Source: Archangium violaceum
GTDB lineage: Bacteria; Myxococcota; Myxococcia; Myxococcales; Myxococcaceae
Assembly: GCF_016859125.1 (NCBI RefSeq)
Contig: NZ_CP069338.1
Location: forward strand, 6,449,501-6,513,500
DNA: 64,000 nucleotides
Direction: 5' to 3'
In this document: positions 1-8,053 of the stretch, one piece after another
Layout: each line of letters opens with the position of its first letter
Position numbering within the stretch: the stretch's first letter is position 1
Position numbers and translations under genes: made by a program
Notes under the pieces: generated by a model
Databases searched by the model: none
Seen by the model: the letters and a program-made list of their open reading frames with translations, nothing else
Told to the model about the DNA's origin: nothing

Positions 1-436
1 GCTCATCAACGGCGAGGACAAGGGCGTGGCCCCACTCGACAGCGTGATGCTCCCGGCGGGCTCCTATGAGATCGTCGTCCAGCGCGAGGGCTTCCGCCCC
101 GAGTCGCAGCGTATCGCCGTGCGCGCAGGCAAGGAGTACACCGTCGGCGTCAACCTGCGTCCGGAGGCGCTCGCCCAGACCGACCAGCCGCGGGCGCCGA
201 TCCTCACCCCGAGCAGCACCGAGACGCCCTCTCCGCTCACCCAGGAGGTTCCGGCCGTCTCCACCAGCACTCCGCTCACCAAGCGCTGGTACTTCTGGGC
301 CGGTGTGGGCGCGGTGGTCACCGCCGCCGCCGTGGGCACGGTGATCGCCTCGCAGCCGCTCGACCCGGACAAGGTCTGTGGTGGTACCTGCGACGGGGTC
401 ATCAACAAGCCCACGGGTGGGTTGTTCCAGTTCTGA
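1..436 (+). CDS. PEGA-domain membrane protein, C-terminal part (partial)
   Basis: The open frame runs in from the left edge (codons from base 2) and ends with TGA at 434-436, so the N-terminus and any catalytic domain lie outside the window. The visible 144 residues begin inside a PEGA repeat (a G-x-Y-E-I-V-V strand followed by the G-F-R pattern), continue through a Pro/Thr/Ser-rich linker and a single hydrophobic helix at about residues 98-118, and end in a short tail with two cysteines (C-GGT-C). PEGA repeats in myxobacteria sit in cell-surface sensors, often behind Ser/Thr kinases or in TPR proteins; which one applies cannot be seen. The kinase at 35435 is a separate gene with the same repeat type. 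A REP-like palindrome follows the stop codon. Confidence 0.8.
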   Translation, partial: LINGEDKGVAPLDSVMLPAGSYEIVVQREGFRPESQRIAVRAGKEYTVGVNLRPEALAQTDQPRAPILTPSSTETPSPLTQEVPAVSTSTPLTKRWYFWAGVGAVVTAAAVGTVIASQPLDPDKVCGGTCDGVINKPTGGLFQF

Positions 437-448
437 ACCGGGGTGTAG

Positions 449-486
449 ACCCTCACCCCGGTCCTCTCCCTGAGGGAGAGGGAGGG
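449..486. repeat. REP-like palindrome, copy A
   Basis: A GC-rich interrupted palindrome (CCCTCACCCC, then CTCTCCC-TGA-GGGAGAG) between the PEGA gene stop and the peptidase start. It matches three other copies in the window at 54511, 56789 and 60160, and is in the opposite orientation to those. All four sit at gene ends. A transcript could fold it into a strong stem, so a role in termination or mRNA 3' protection is plausible but inferred. Confidence 0.75.
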
Positions 487-510
487 CATGGGAGGGTGTA
501 ACATCCCCTC

Positions 511-2271
511 ATGCTCGCCCACCTGCGTCGCTGGCCGTTGTTGGCACTGCTGCTCGTGCCTGGGGTTGCTCCCGCTGGGAACTTCGTCCCGCCCGAGGTG
601 CAGTTCTCCCTCCAGCACCTCAAGTCCGAGGAGCGGGCCCGGGCCGCGCAGGCGCTCGGCCCCCTCGAGGACCTGCCTCGCTACCAGGTGCGGCTCGAGG
701 TGGATCCGAAGGCGCGCAAGGTGACGGGCCACCTGCGGGTGGAGCTCTCCGTGCGCAACCGCCCCCTGGAGGCCGTCCACCTGCGCGTCACGCCCAATGC
801 CTTCGATCCGCGGGTGGCGCTCTCGGAAGTGAAGGTGAATGGGCAGCCGGTGAAGCCGGAGCGCCCCGAGGACAGCCTCTACCGGTTGCCGCTGGCCAGC
901 CCCGTTGCCCCGGGTGACTCGGCGGTGGTGGAGCTCGACCTGGAGGCTCGCGTGCCTCGCGCGCAGCCCGGCTCGACCTCGTTGCTGGGCTCGTTGGGCG
1001 CCTCGGGTGGGGGAGGGGACTACGGGGCCTTCGCCGCCATGGACGACTTCATGAGCCTGGTGGGCGTGGTGCCCCTCGTCCCCCCGCTCGACACGAGCGG
1101 CAACCCCTGGGCCGGTCCCTCGGGAGTGGGGGACCTGGCGCTGTACGAGCCCTCCAACGTGCTCGCCAACATCATCGTCCCGTCGGGCTGGAAGGTGTTC
1201 GCCACGGGCGTCCCCATGGGCGAGCTGCCCCAGAAGGACGGCCGCATCCGCTACAGCTTCGCCGCGGGCGCGGTGCGGGACTTCCCCGTGTTCGCCTCGC
1301 GCGGCTACCAGAGCGCCACCGCGACGGTGAATGGCGTCACCGTGGAGAGCCACTTCGCCGCCCGTGACGCCGCGGTGGGCAAGCGCGTGCTCAAGTACGC
1401 CAGCGACGCGCTCACCGAGTTCGAGCGGCGTCTGGGCCCCCTGCCGTTCAAGTACTTCCGCGTGGTGGAGGCTCCGCTGTCGGGGGGCGCCGGTGGCATG
1501 GAGTTCCCCGGCCTCGTCACCGTGGGCACGGCCCTGTATCGCGGGGCGGCGAACCCCGGCGGCGCGCTCGAGGGGCTGAAGGGGATGGAGCAGATGCAGC
1601 AGCTCCTCCAGGCCATGGGTGGGGACGCGGCGCCGCTCGCGCAGCTCGGCAAGACGTTGGAGCGCACGCTCGAGTTCACCGTGGCCCACGAGGTGGCGCA
1701 CCAGTACTTCGCGGCGCTGGTGGGCTCGGATCCCATCAACGCACCCGTGGTGGACGAGTCGCTGGCCCAGTACGCGGCGCTGCTCTACATGGAGTGGAAG
1801 CACGGGCGCGCGGCGGCGGAGCAGACGCGGCAGGAGTCGCTCGTCTCGGCCTACCACCTCTTCCGGCTCTCGGGCGGCAAGGACGCCCCGGCGGACAGGC
1901 CCACCTCCGACTTCGAGGACTCCATGCAGTACGGCGCGCTGGTGTACGGCAAGGCGCCGCTGCTGCACCACGCCTCGCGCAAGCTCATGGGGGACGAGGC
2001 CTTCTTCAAGGGCCTGCGCTCCTACGTGGACACCTACCGCTTCAAGTGGACGTGCGGCGACTGCCTCACCCGGGAGCTGGCCAAGGCGAGCCCCTCGAAC
2101 GCCAAGGAGCTCGAGCGCCTGCGCGTGCGCTGGTGGAAGGAGGCCCACGGAGACGAGGACCTCGGCCAGGCGAACATGGGGGCCCTGCTGACCGGTGGAG
2201 CCGAGCTCGATCCGGAGACGCAGAAGCTCATCGAGGAGCTCCTGCCGGGCCTGCTCCAGCAGCAGGAGTAG
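511..2271 (+). CDS. M1-type (gluzincin) zinc metallopeptidase, secreted
   Basis: 586 aa with a signal peptide (MLAHLRRW, hydrophobic core, cleavage near P-A-G). The zinc signature H393-E394-x-x-H397 followed by E416 gives the HExxH-x18-E spacing of the M1 aminopeptidase family. A Gly-Gly-Met-Glu-Phe stretch near residue 330 takes the place of the M1 exopeptidase GAMEN motif; the changed residues leave aminopeptidase versus other specificity open. The N-terminal 150 residues read as a beta-rich M1 saddle domain. A Gly-rich loop at about 165-175 is unusual. The product probably acts in the periplasm or outside the cell on peptides, consistent with proteolytic feeding. The gene converges on ftsY with only 3 bases between the stops. 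Confidence 0.85.
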   Translation: MLAHLRRWPLLALLLVPGVAPAGNFVPPEVQFSLQHLKSEERARAAQALGPLEDLPRYQVRLEVDPKARKVTGHLRVELSVRNRPLEAVHLRVTPNAFDPRVALSEVKVNGQPVKPERPEDSLYRLPLASPVAPGDSAVVELDLEARVPRAQPGSTSLLGSLGASGGGGDYGAFAAMDDFMSLVGVVPLVPPLDTSGNPWAGPSGVGDLALYEPSNVLANIIVPSGWKVFATGVPMGELPQKDGRIRYSFAAGAVRDFPVFASRGYQSATATVNGVTVESHFAARDAAVGKRVLKYASDALTEFERRLGPLPFKYFRVVEAPLSGGAGGMEFPGLVTVGTALYRGAANPGGALEGLKGMEQMQQLLQAMGGDAAPLAQLGKTLERTLEFTVAHEVAHQYFAALVGSDPINAPVVDESLAQYAALLYMEWKHGRAAAEQTRQESLVSAYHLFRLSGGKDAPADRPTSDFEDSMQYGALVYGKAPLLHHASRKLMGDEAFFKGLRSYVDTYRFKWTCGDCLTRELAKASPSNAKELERLRVRWWKEAHGDEDLGQANMGALLTGGAELDPETQKLIEELLPGLLQQQE

Positions 2272-2274
2272 GGG

Positions 2275-3840
2275 CTAGTCGAACAGCGCCTGGACGAACT
2301 CGCGCGGCTCGAAGCGGCGCAGGTCGGCGACCTTCTCGCCGACGCCCACCCACACCACGGGCAGCTTCAGCTCGTCGCAGATGCCGATGATGACGCCGCC
2401 CTTGGCGGTGCCGTCCAGCTTCGTCAGCGCGATGGCGGTGACGCCCACCGCCTCGTGGAACTGCTTGGCCTGCTGGATGGCGTTCTGTCCGTTGGTGGAG
2501 TCCAGCACCAGCAGCACCTCGTGGGGAGCCCCGGGAAGCGCCTTGTCGATGACGCGCTTCACCTTCTTCAGCTCGTCCATCAGGTTCACCTTGGTGTGCA
2601 GTCGGCCCGCCGTGTCCGCGATGACCACGTCGGCGCCCATCTCCTTCGCCTTCTTGATGGCCTCGAAGATGACCGAGCTGGGATCCGCGCCCTCGGCCCC
2701 CTTCACCAGCTCCGCCTTCGCCCGGTCCGCCCACACGTCGAGCTGCTCGGTGGCGGCGGCGCGGAACGTGTCGCCCGCGGCCAGCATCACCTTCTTGCCC
2801 TGGCCGGTCAGCTTCGCCGCCAGCTTGCCGATGGTGGTCGTCTTGCCCGCGCCGTTGACGCCCACCACCATCACCACGTGCGGTGGGCCTCCGCCCTCCA
2901 ACGTGCGCGGCACCGGCAGGTCCACGATGCGCGTCACCTCCTCGCGGATGAGCCCCTTGATGCGGTCCGCGTCGCTCAGTTCGTTGCGCTTGAGCTTCTC
3001 GCGCGCCACCTCCACCAGGTTGGACGCCGTGCGCACGCCAATGTCCGCGGTGAAGAGGATCTCCTCCATCTCCGCCAGCACGGACTCGTCCACCTTGCGG
3101 TTGGAGCCGAAGAGGCCGTTGAGCCGCGCCATGAAGCCCTGGCTGCGCGTCTTGTCCAGGCCCTGCGCCAGCGTCCGGCCCGCCTCGGCCTCGATCTTCG
3201 CGCGAGCCGCCGCCTCCTCCGCGCGCCGGGCCTCCTCGGCCGCAGCCGCCTCGCGGGCCTTCTGCTCCGCCAGCAGCCGCTCGGCCTCCTCGCGCTCGCG
3301 CTTGCGCCGCTCCCTCGCCTCGTCCTCCGCGGCCTTCTTCGCGCGATACTCGGCGCGCTTCTCCTCCTCCTCACGCTCCTTGAGGGCCCGGGCCTCGGCC
3401 TCCAGGCGGGCGCGCTCGGCGGCGTCCGTGGTGATCTTCGCGGCGCGGGTGGCCTCCTCACGCTGGCGGGCGAGCGCCTCGGCGCGGGCGTGGATCTCCT
3501 CCGCCTCGCGGCGCCTGGCGAGCTCCGCCTCGGTGGGCGGCAGCTCCGGCCGCTCCGCCGGCAGCTCGGGCTTCTCCTTCGTGGGCGGTACCGTGGGCGC
3601 CCGGCCGGGCTCCTCGGGGCGGCGCTTGAAGAAGAGCTTGCGTGCCGCCGCCACCATCAGCGCCACGAGCAGCACCGTGACGCCAACGCCCACCACGGTC
3701 TCCACGGGGCTTCCCTCGGGCGGCGGCGGCGTTCCCGTCTCCGGCACTCCAGGTTGAGCCTGGGGCGGCTCCTGGGGCGGGGTGGGCTGCGGCGACGGCG
3801 CCTGCGCGAGGAGGAAGGGAAGGGCGGTGGGCGTCTTCAT
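2275..3840 (-). CDS. ftsY: Signal recognition particle receptor FtsY
   Basis: 521 aa. The C-terminal half is an SRP-type NG GTPase: G1 motif GVNGAGKTTTIGK near residues 327-339, DTAGRLHTK, and TKLDGTAKGG. FtsY docks SRP-ribosome complexes at the inner membrane for co-translational insertion. The N-terminus differs from the E. coli type: a Pro-rich segment, one membrane helix at about 48-66, a basic stop, then roughly 150 residues of Ala/Glu/Arg coiled coil before the N domain. This start (ATG at 3840) is chosen because it places the Pro-rich segment and helix at the front; the frame stays open further upstream to 4224, but that would run through the neighbouring lipoprotein gene. Divergent from that gene. 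Confidence 0.95.
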   Translation of the reverse strand: MKTPTALPFLLAQAPSPQPTPPQEPPQAQPGVPETGTPPPPEGSPVETVVGVGVTVLLVALMVAAARKLFFKRRPEEPGRAPTVPPTKEKPELPAERPELPPTEAELARRREAEEIHARAEALARQREEATRAAKITTDAAERARLEAEARALKEREEEEKRAEYRAKKAAEDEARERRKREREEAERLLAEQKAREAAAAEEARRAEEAAARAKIEAEAGRTLAQGLDKTRSQGFMARLNGLFGSNRKVDESVLAEMEEILFTADIGVRTASNLVEVAREKLKRNELSDADRIKGLIREEVTRIVDLPVPRTLEGGGPPHVVMVVGVNGAGKTTTIGKLAAKLTGQGKKVMLAAGDTFRAAATEQLDVWADRAKAELVKGAEGADPSSVIFEAIKKAKEMGADVVIADTAGRLHTKVNLMDELKKVKRVIDKALPGAPHEVLLVLDSTNGQNAIQQAKQFHEAVGVTAIALTKLDGTAKGGVIIGICDELKLPVVWVGVGEKVADLRRFEPREFVQALFD

Positions 3841-3913
3841 GGCGCGCACCGCATACCTCAAGATGCATCCCGAGTCCCATCCCTCTTCGACCCGGGCCCG
3901 GACGCGCGCCGGT

Positions 3914-3974
3914 CCCGGCATGGCATTGAACGCTTCAGGAAGAGAGACCACGGGCCTGTGGATGCCATGCCGGG
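3914..3974. promoter_or_regulatory. 12-bp perfect inverted repeat in the ftsY/lipoprotein divergent region
   Basis: CCCGGCATGGCA at 3914-3925 and its exact complement TGCCATGCCGGG at 3963-3974 flank 37 bases. The right arm ends 23 bases before the lipoprotein ATG (3998), and the left arm lies 74 bases from the ftsY start. It could be a two-site operator or a stem-loop in the lipoprotein leader. No function is known. Confidence 0.4.
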
Positions 3975-3997
3975 AAGCCGGTAGAACCGGGGGCGCC

Positions 3998-4555
3998 ATG
4001 AGCCGTCCCTCGTTCCTCGCCTTCCTGGTTCCCGTGTCCCTCCTCAGCGCCTGCATCGTCGAGGCACCCGGTGGTGCCAGCCCCAACGAGCGGCGCCAGG
4101 CCGTGGTGACCCAGGTGCCGCCGCAATCTGTGCGCAACGGCGCCAACTTCGGGGAGCGCGTGGAACTGGTGGGCGCCACCGTCAATCCGGGCCGCCTCGC
4201 GCCGGGCGAGGCCGCCCGTGTCACCGCCTACTTCAAGGTCCTCAAGCCCCTGGAGGAGGACTACATGATCTTCGTCCACGTGGAGGACGCCGAGGGCCGC
4301 ATGGAGCGCCTCAACGTCGACCACAAGCCGGCCGGTGGCCTCTACCCCACCACCCAGTGGAAGGCCGGCGAGACGGTGAAGGACGAGTTCAACATCATGC
4401 TCCCGCCCGGTGCCTCCGCCCGCCAGCTCAACGTCTGGCTGGGGTTCTGGGAGCCCAAGACGGACGAGCGCCTGCAGCTCAAGAACCCGGACGCGGTGCG
4501 CAACGATGGGCGCAGCCGCGTCCTGCTGCTGCAGCTGCCCGTGGAGCAGCGGTAG
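3998..4555 (+). CDS. Putative lipoprotein with beta-sandwich-like domain
   Basis: 185 aa. A type II signal peptide ends in L-L-S-A-C with the lipid-accepting cysteine at residue 19. The mature part carries a run resembling the beta-sandwich domain found at the ends of some glycosyltransferases and mannosyltransferases: F-V-H-V-E-D, a Y-P-T-T-Q-W element, G-E-T-V-K-D-E-F, L-P-P-G and a final W-L-G-F-W strand. That domain often binds sugar chains, but no activity can be assigned here. It probably sits at the periplasmic or outer membrane surface. Start ATG 3998 is chosen over upstream in-frame codons because it gives a clean lipobox. It converges with rnpB. Confidence 0.7.
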   Translation: MSRPSFLAFLVPVSLLSACIVEAPGGASPNERRQAVVTQVPPQSVRNGANFGERVELVGATVNPGRLAPGEAARVTAYFKVLKPLEEDYMIFVHVEDAEGRMERLNVDHKPAGGLYPTTQWKAGETVKDEFNIMLPPGASARQLNVWLGFWEPKTDERLQLKNPDAVRNDGRSRVLLLQLPVEQR

Positions 4556-4560
4556 GTACA

Positions 4561-4571
4561 GGGAAAAAAAA
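4561..4571 (-). terminator. U-tract terminator of rnpB
   Basis: On the minus strand the last P1 helix strand of RNase P RNA runs straight into a tract of eight T (4564-4571). The P1 helix plus the U run acts like an intrinsic terminator. It also faces the end of the converging lipoprotein gene. Confidence 0.6.
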
Positions 4572-4963
<392 letters not shown>

Positions 4964-5038
4964 CACACGCCTCATACAACAGTCGTGGCTCCGAGGTCAC
5001 TCCGGGCGAGCGGGGAGGGTTCACTTCACCCGCGCGCG

Positions 5039-5644
5039 CTACATCCGCTCGTCGATGGCGCGGTTGCTCATCTCGTCGGCGGCCTTGTTCTTCTCGCGCG
5101 GCACGTGGACGAGCTTCACGCGGGGGAACTGCTTGAGCAGGGCGACGGCCTCCTCGTAGAGGGGGCGGAGGGTCGGGCTCTTCACCTGGTAGCGCCCCTG
5201 GAGCTGGCGGATGAGCAGCTCGCTGTCGGCGGCCACCTCGAGCTGCTTCACCCCCAGGCTCAGGGCATGCTTCAGGCCGAGCAGCAGGCCCATGTACTCG
5301 GCGTAGTTGTTCGTCTGGACGCCGAGGAACCTGCCGAGCCGGGCGACCACCCGTCCCGCGGAGTCCACCAGCACCGCGCCGGCTCCAGCGGGACCCGGAT
5401 TGCCGCGGGCGGCTCCGTCCGAGAAGAGCTTGAGGCTCTGAGGTGGTCCGCTCGAGACGGGCGGCTCCGGGGGACGCGGCTCCGGGATGGGCTCGGGTGG
5501 GAGGGCCGCGAGCCGTCCGGCCGCTGTCTCCAGGAGGCGGCTCAGGTCCTCGCGGGTGAGCCCCGGAAAGGCCCGCACCGTCCCCGAGAGCGGCTCCTCG
5601 CGCCCGATGTAGCGGAGGATGTCGACGAGGTCCGGCGGGGCCAT
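5039..5644 (-). CDS. Ribonuclease HI family protein
   Basis: 201 aa from ATG 5644 (a GTG 12 bases upstream is possible). The C-terminal 130 residues form an RNase H fold: F-S-D-G-A-A-R-G-N-P-G holds the first Asp, N-N-Y-A-E-Y the Glu, A-D-S-E-L-L the second Asp, and N-K-A-A-D-E-M-S-N the last Asp, so all four catalytic acids are present. The fold lacks the basic-protrusion handle and resembles the plant and archaeal-type RnhA set. The first 60 residues form a small helical domain of unknown role. It would degrade RNA in RNA-DNA hybrids. It lies just after the zinc-ribbon gene (about 14 bases) in the same direction. Confidence 0.88.
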   Translation of the reverse strand: MAPPDLVDILRYIGREEPLSGTVRAFPGLTREDLSRLLETAAGRLAALPPEPIPEPRPPEPPVSSGPPQSLKLFSDGAARGNPGPAGAGAVLVDSAGRVVARLGRFLGVQTNNYAEYMGLLLGLKHALSLGVKQLEVAADSELLIRQLQGRYQVKSPTLRPLYEEAVALLKQFPRVKLVHVPREKNKAADEMSNRAIDERM

Positions 5645-5658
5645 CGTGTTCGAGGGCA

Positions 5659-6384
5659 CTACTTCTCCGCCGGCGTCTCGAGCGCCTCGATGGCGTAGAT
5701 GATGCGGTTGCAGGACGGGCACACGTCCGTGCCCAGCGACACGCGCAGGTTGTTGTAGAGCTGCGGCGGCACGTTCATGTTGCAGCCCTGGCAGGTGCCA
5801 TTCACCACGCCCACCATGGCCGGCAGCTTCTTCTTTCGTACCGTCTCGTAGCGGCGCAGCAGGGTGGGGTCCACGCGTGAGGACACCTCGGAGCGCTTGC
5901 CCTCGAGCGTCTTCACCTGGCCCTCGGCCTGGCTCTGCTTGCTCCGCAGCTCCGCCATCCGGCTGGAGAGCTGCTCCTGACGGGAGGCGAACTCGGCCTC
6001 CTTGGCCTTCACCGCCTCGCGCGCGGCGCCGAGCGTCTTGCTCAGCTCCACGAGCTCGTCGGCCATCGTCTGATTGGCCTTCTTGGCGATATCGATTTCC
6101 CGGGCGAGCGCGGAGTACTCACGCGTGGAGCGCTGCTCGGCGAGCCGCGCCTCCCACTTCTTCACCTTGTCCTTCTCGTCGGTGATGTTCTGCTCGAGCG
6201 TCGTCTTCTGCCGCTCGATGTCCGCAACGCGGTTGCGCTCCGCTTCGATGGCGCTGCGCGCGGCGCCCAGCTCGCGCTCCAGTTCCGCCAACTGCCGGGG
6301 ATGCACGTCCGCAGCCTTTCGGAGCGAGGCGACCTCGAGGTCCACCTTCTGCAGCTCCGCCAGCGCCTTCAGTTTCTCCCGCAA
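5659..6384 (-). CDS. Coiled-coil C4-type zinc-ribbon protein (CT398/DUF164-like)
   Basis: 241 aa. Residues 1-175 are a long two-stranded coiled coil rich in Glu/Lys/Ala heptads. The C-terminus has a C4 zinc ribbon: C-Q-G-C then C-P-S-C about 24 residues later, with a buried hydrophobic N-M-N-V-P-P stretch between. Chlamydial CT398 is the structural model of this family and is proposed to bridge secretion or transcription factors; the cellular role in myxobacteria is not established. It is paired with RNase HI downstream, an arrangement worth noting because both contain nucleic-acid-linked folds. Divergent from the cupredoxin-like gene. Confidence 0.85.
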   Translation of the reverse strand: MREKLKALAELQKVDLEVASLRKAADVHPRQLAELERELGAARSAIEAERNRVADIERQKTTLEQNITDEKDKVKKWEARLAEQRSTREYSALAREIDIAKKANQTMADELVELSKTLGAAREAVKAKEAEFASRQEQLSSRMAELRSKQSQAEGQVKTLEGKRSEVSSRVDPTLLRRYETVRKKKLPAMVGVVNGTCQGCNMNVPPQLYNNLRVSLGTDVCPSCNRIIYAIEALETPAEK

Positions 6385-6546
6385 ATTTGCTGCCTCCCAA
6401 TGGGGGCCCTACCCCGGGGCCCGGCCCCTTCTACCAACAAGGTTTTCCAGGGTCCAACGCCCAATTTGACTCCATGTCATCCCCTCATGATGCGGACGGG
6501 CGGGCTCGGTTTGAAATGCCTTCACACTCCAGTTAGACGGGCAGGG

Positions 6547-7311
6547 GTGCGCCGTCGCCCGCTTCCGCTGCTCGCCCTGACCACGCTGCTTCCCTTCACC
6601 CCAGATTGCAAGGCGCCCACTGCCTCACCGGGAGGGCAGGCGGCCAACACCCCCCCGGGTGTCATCGTGGGCACCCTCCGTCTCTCGGGGAGCCCGCCCA
6701 CGCTGCCACCCCTGCCCACCATTCCCTCGGTGGCTTCCGTCTGTGGGACCTCGGTGCCGGATCGCTCCATCGTCGTGGGGGAGGGGGGGGCGCTCGCCTA
6801 CGTGGTGGTGGCGCTCGCCGATGGGACCGAGGCGCCCGCGCCCGACCCGGACGCCCCCCCGGCCCAGCTGGAGCAGAAGCAGTGCGCCTTCGAGCCGCCG
6901 GTGCTCGCCGCCCGCGCGGGCTCCCGGTTGGAGGTGCGCAACTCGGATGCCGTCTTCCACACTGTCGACGCCCTGGCCGGCTCGCACAGGCCCATCCTCA
7001 ACGTGGCCCTCCCCATCGAGGGCTCCCGCGTGCGCTGGCCGCTGCCGGGCGCGCCGGGCATCCTCGCGGTCCGCTGCGACCTGCACCCGTGGGTGAGCGC
7101 CGTCGTCCGGACCTTCGAGCACCCCTGGTTCACCACCACGGACGCCTCCGGCCACTTCCGCCTGGAGGTGCCTCCGGGCACGCACTCCGTCTTCCTCTGG
7201 CACCCCCGCCTGCCCGGCGTCTCCCGCTCCATTTCCGTGCGCGGCGGGGAGACGGTCCGGCTCGACCACGCCTGGGCCTCGGAGGAGGTTCGCCAGCAGT
7301 CCGCCCCCTGA
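6547..7311 (+). CDS. Secreted cupredoxin-like / methylamine-utilization-type protein
   Basis: 254 aa from GTG 6547; an earlier ATG at 6487 would add 20 basic residues. The GTG start is preferred because it puts R-R-R directly before the hydrophobic signal core. The domain order matches a widespread family: V-R-N-S-D-x-x-x-H-T-V-D (first copper-ligand region), then C-D-L-H-P-W (Cys and His ligands), then a carboxypeptidase-regulatory-like beta domain with T-T-D-A-S-G-H-F-R-L and P-P-G-T-H. Relatives are periplasmic or extracellular blue-copper-like proteins. A C-rich position near the signal end (P-D-C) is not a good lipobox. Ligands are present, so copper binding is likely; the partner is unknown. 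Confidence 0.75.
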   Translation: MRRRPLPLLALTTLLPFTPDCKAPTASPGGQAANTPPGVIVGTLRLSGSPPTLPPLPTIPSVASVCGTSVPDRSIVVGEGGALAYVVVALADGTEAPAPDPDAPPAQLEQKQCAFEPPVLAARAGSRLEVRNSDAVFHTVDALAGSHRPILNVALPIEGSRVRWPLPGAPGILAVRCDLHPWVSAVVRTFEHPWFTTTDASGHFRLEVPPGTHSVFLWHPRLPGVSRSISVRGGETVRLDHAWASEEVRQQSAP

Positions 7312-7317
7312 AAAGAG

Positions 7318-7357
7318 AGCAGGAATGAAAAGTTTCCGTCCTGGCGGAAAGCCTGCT
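7318..7357 (+). terminator. Nested stem-loop after cupredoxin-like gene
   Basis: AGCAGG (7318) pairs with CCTGCT (7352-7357), and inside it TTTCCG (7333) pairs with CGGAAA (7345-7350). It starts 6 bases after the stop codon. There is no T run, so termination is inferred from position only; it could instead be a leader structure for the small gene that follows. Confidence 0.35.
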
Positions 7358-7391
7358 ACAGGGTGCGCCCATGGAACGAGGGGGACGACCC

Positions 7392-7556
7392 ATGCAGCCG
7401 AAGAAGCGATCGAATCCGAGGGCGACCGCCGCCCCGCGGATGGCGGTCAAGCGCCAGGAGCCAGTCCGCCCGGTGGGCATCCAGGCCCTGGGAACCGTCC
7501 GCTACGAGCAGCTGCGCCGCGCGCTCCACCAGCTGCGCGAGACGGCCGAGCGCTGA
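7392..7556 (+). CDS. Small basic hypothetical protein
   Basis: 54 aa from ATG 7392 (an in-frame ATG at 7371 would give 61). The product is rich in Arg, Lys and Pro in its first half and ends in an amphipathic helix (Y-E-Q-L-R-R-A-L-H-Q-L-R-E). I do not recognise a family. Codon choice ends strongly in G or C like the neighbours, supporting a real gene. A stable hairpin follows the stop and the next gene converges. Possible nucleic-acid binding is only a guess from its charge. Confidence 0.5.
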   Translation: MQPKKRSNPRATAAPRMAVKRQEPVRPVGIQALGTVRYEQLRRALHQLRETAER

Positions 7557-7575
7557 ATCACCCACCCGGCGAGAA

Positions 7576-7606
7576 GGGGGGCCGCCACCCGCGGGCGGAG
7601 CCCCCC
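7576..7606. terminator. Hairpin between convergent genes
   Basis: GGGGGGCCGCC (7576-7586) faces GGCGG-A-GCCCCCC (to 7606) across a short loop, a very stable stem in the 64-base gap between the small basic gene and the convergent FYDLN gene. It would work for both strands. No U run is seen, as is common in high-GC genomes. Confidence 0.5.
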
Positions 7607-7620
7607 TCTCTCTGGGGGAC

Positions 7621-7908
7621 TCAAATGTCCTCGTCCTCGTCGGCCGGGACCTCGGCATCCTCGTCGTCGAACTCGGCCAGTTCCTCGTCCTCGCTCTCCG
7701 CCGCCGGCTCCTCGGGCTCGATGGGCTCGATGACCTTGGGGATGGAGGACAGGCGACCACGCCGGCCCTCGGAGGCCGGCTTGAGGGCCGGGCTCTCGCG
7801 CTGATCCGCGCCGCACTTGGGGCACAGAGGGTCCGGCTTCTTCATATCGTAGAACTTCGTGGAGCACTTGAAGCAGACGTACTTGTTCCCGAGGTCCTTC
7901 GCGGGCAT
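7621..7908 (-). CDS. FYDLN-acid (TIGR02300-type) zinc-ribbon protein
   Basis: 95 aa. The N-terminal 40 residues carry C-F-K-C and, 16 residues on, C-P-K-C, with the F-Y-D-M-K-K-x-D-P-x-C-P-K-C core typical of the FYDLN family. The C-terminal half is very acidic (long D/E runs). The family is widespread in proteobacteria and myxobacteria; its function is unknown. The zinc ribbon and acidic tail suggest a protein-interaction or DNA-mimic role, but this is speculative. Divergent from the gliding-type gene at 8054. Confidence 0.85.
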   Translation of the reverse strand: MPAKDLGNKYVCFKCSTKFYDMKKPDPLCPKCGADQRESPALKPASEGRRGRLSSIPKVIEPIEPEEPAAESEDEELAEFDDEDAEVPADEDEDI

Positions 7909-8053
7909 GCGCCACCTTCTGTGTCAAGAGGGTAGGGGGAGGCGGCTCTTAGTTGGGCCGGCAGGCGGAGTCAACCCGATGGTTTGCACTCCACGGCCCA
8001 GGCGCTAGCATTCCGGGCGCTCGCCCTTGTGTGCGCGCGCTGGACAGCCCCCC

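Noticed and set aside
64-2148. Long minus-strand open frame
   Set aside because: Opposite to the signal-peptide-bearing M1 peptidase gene; the product has no domain and shows typical reverse-strand composition.
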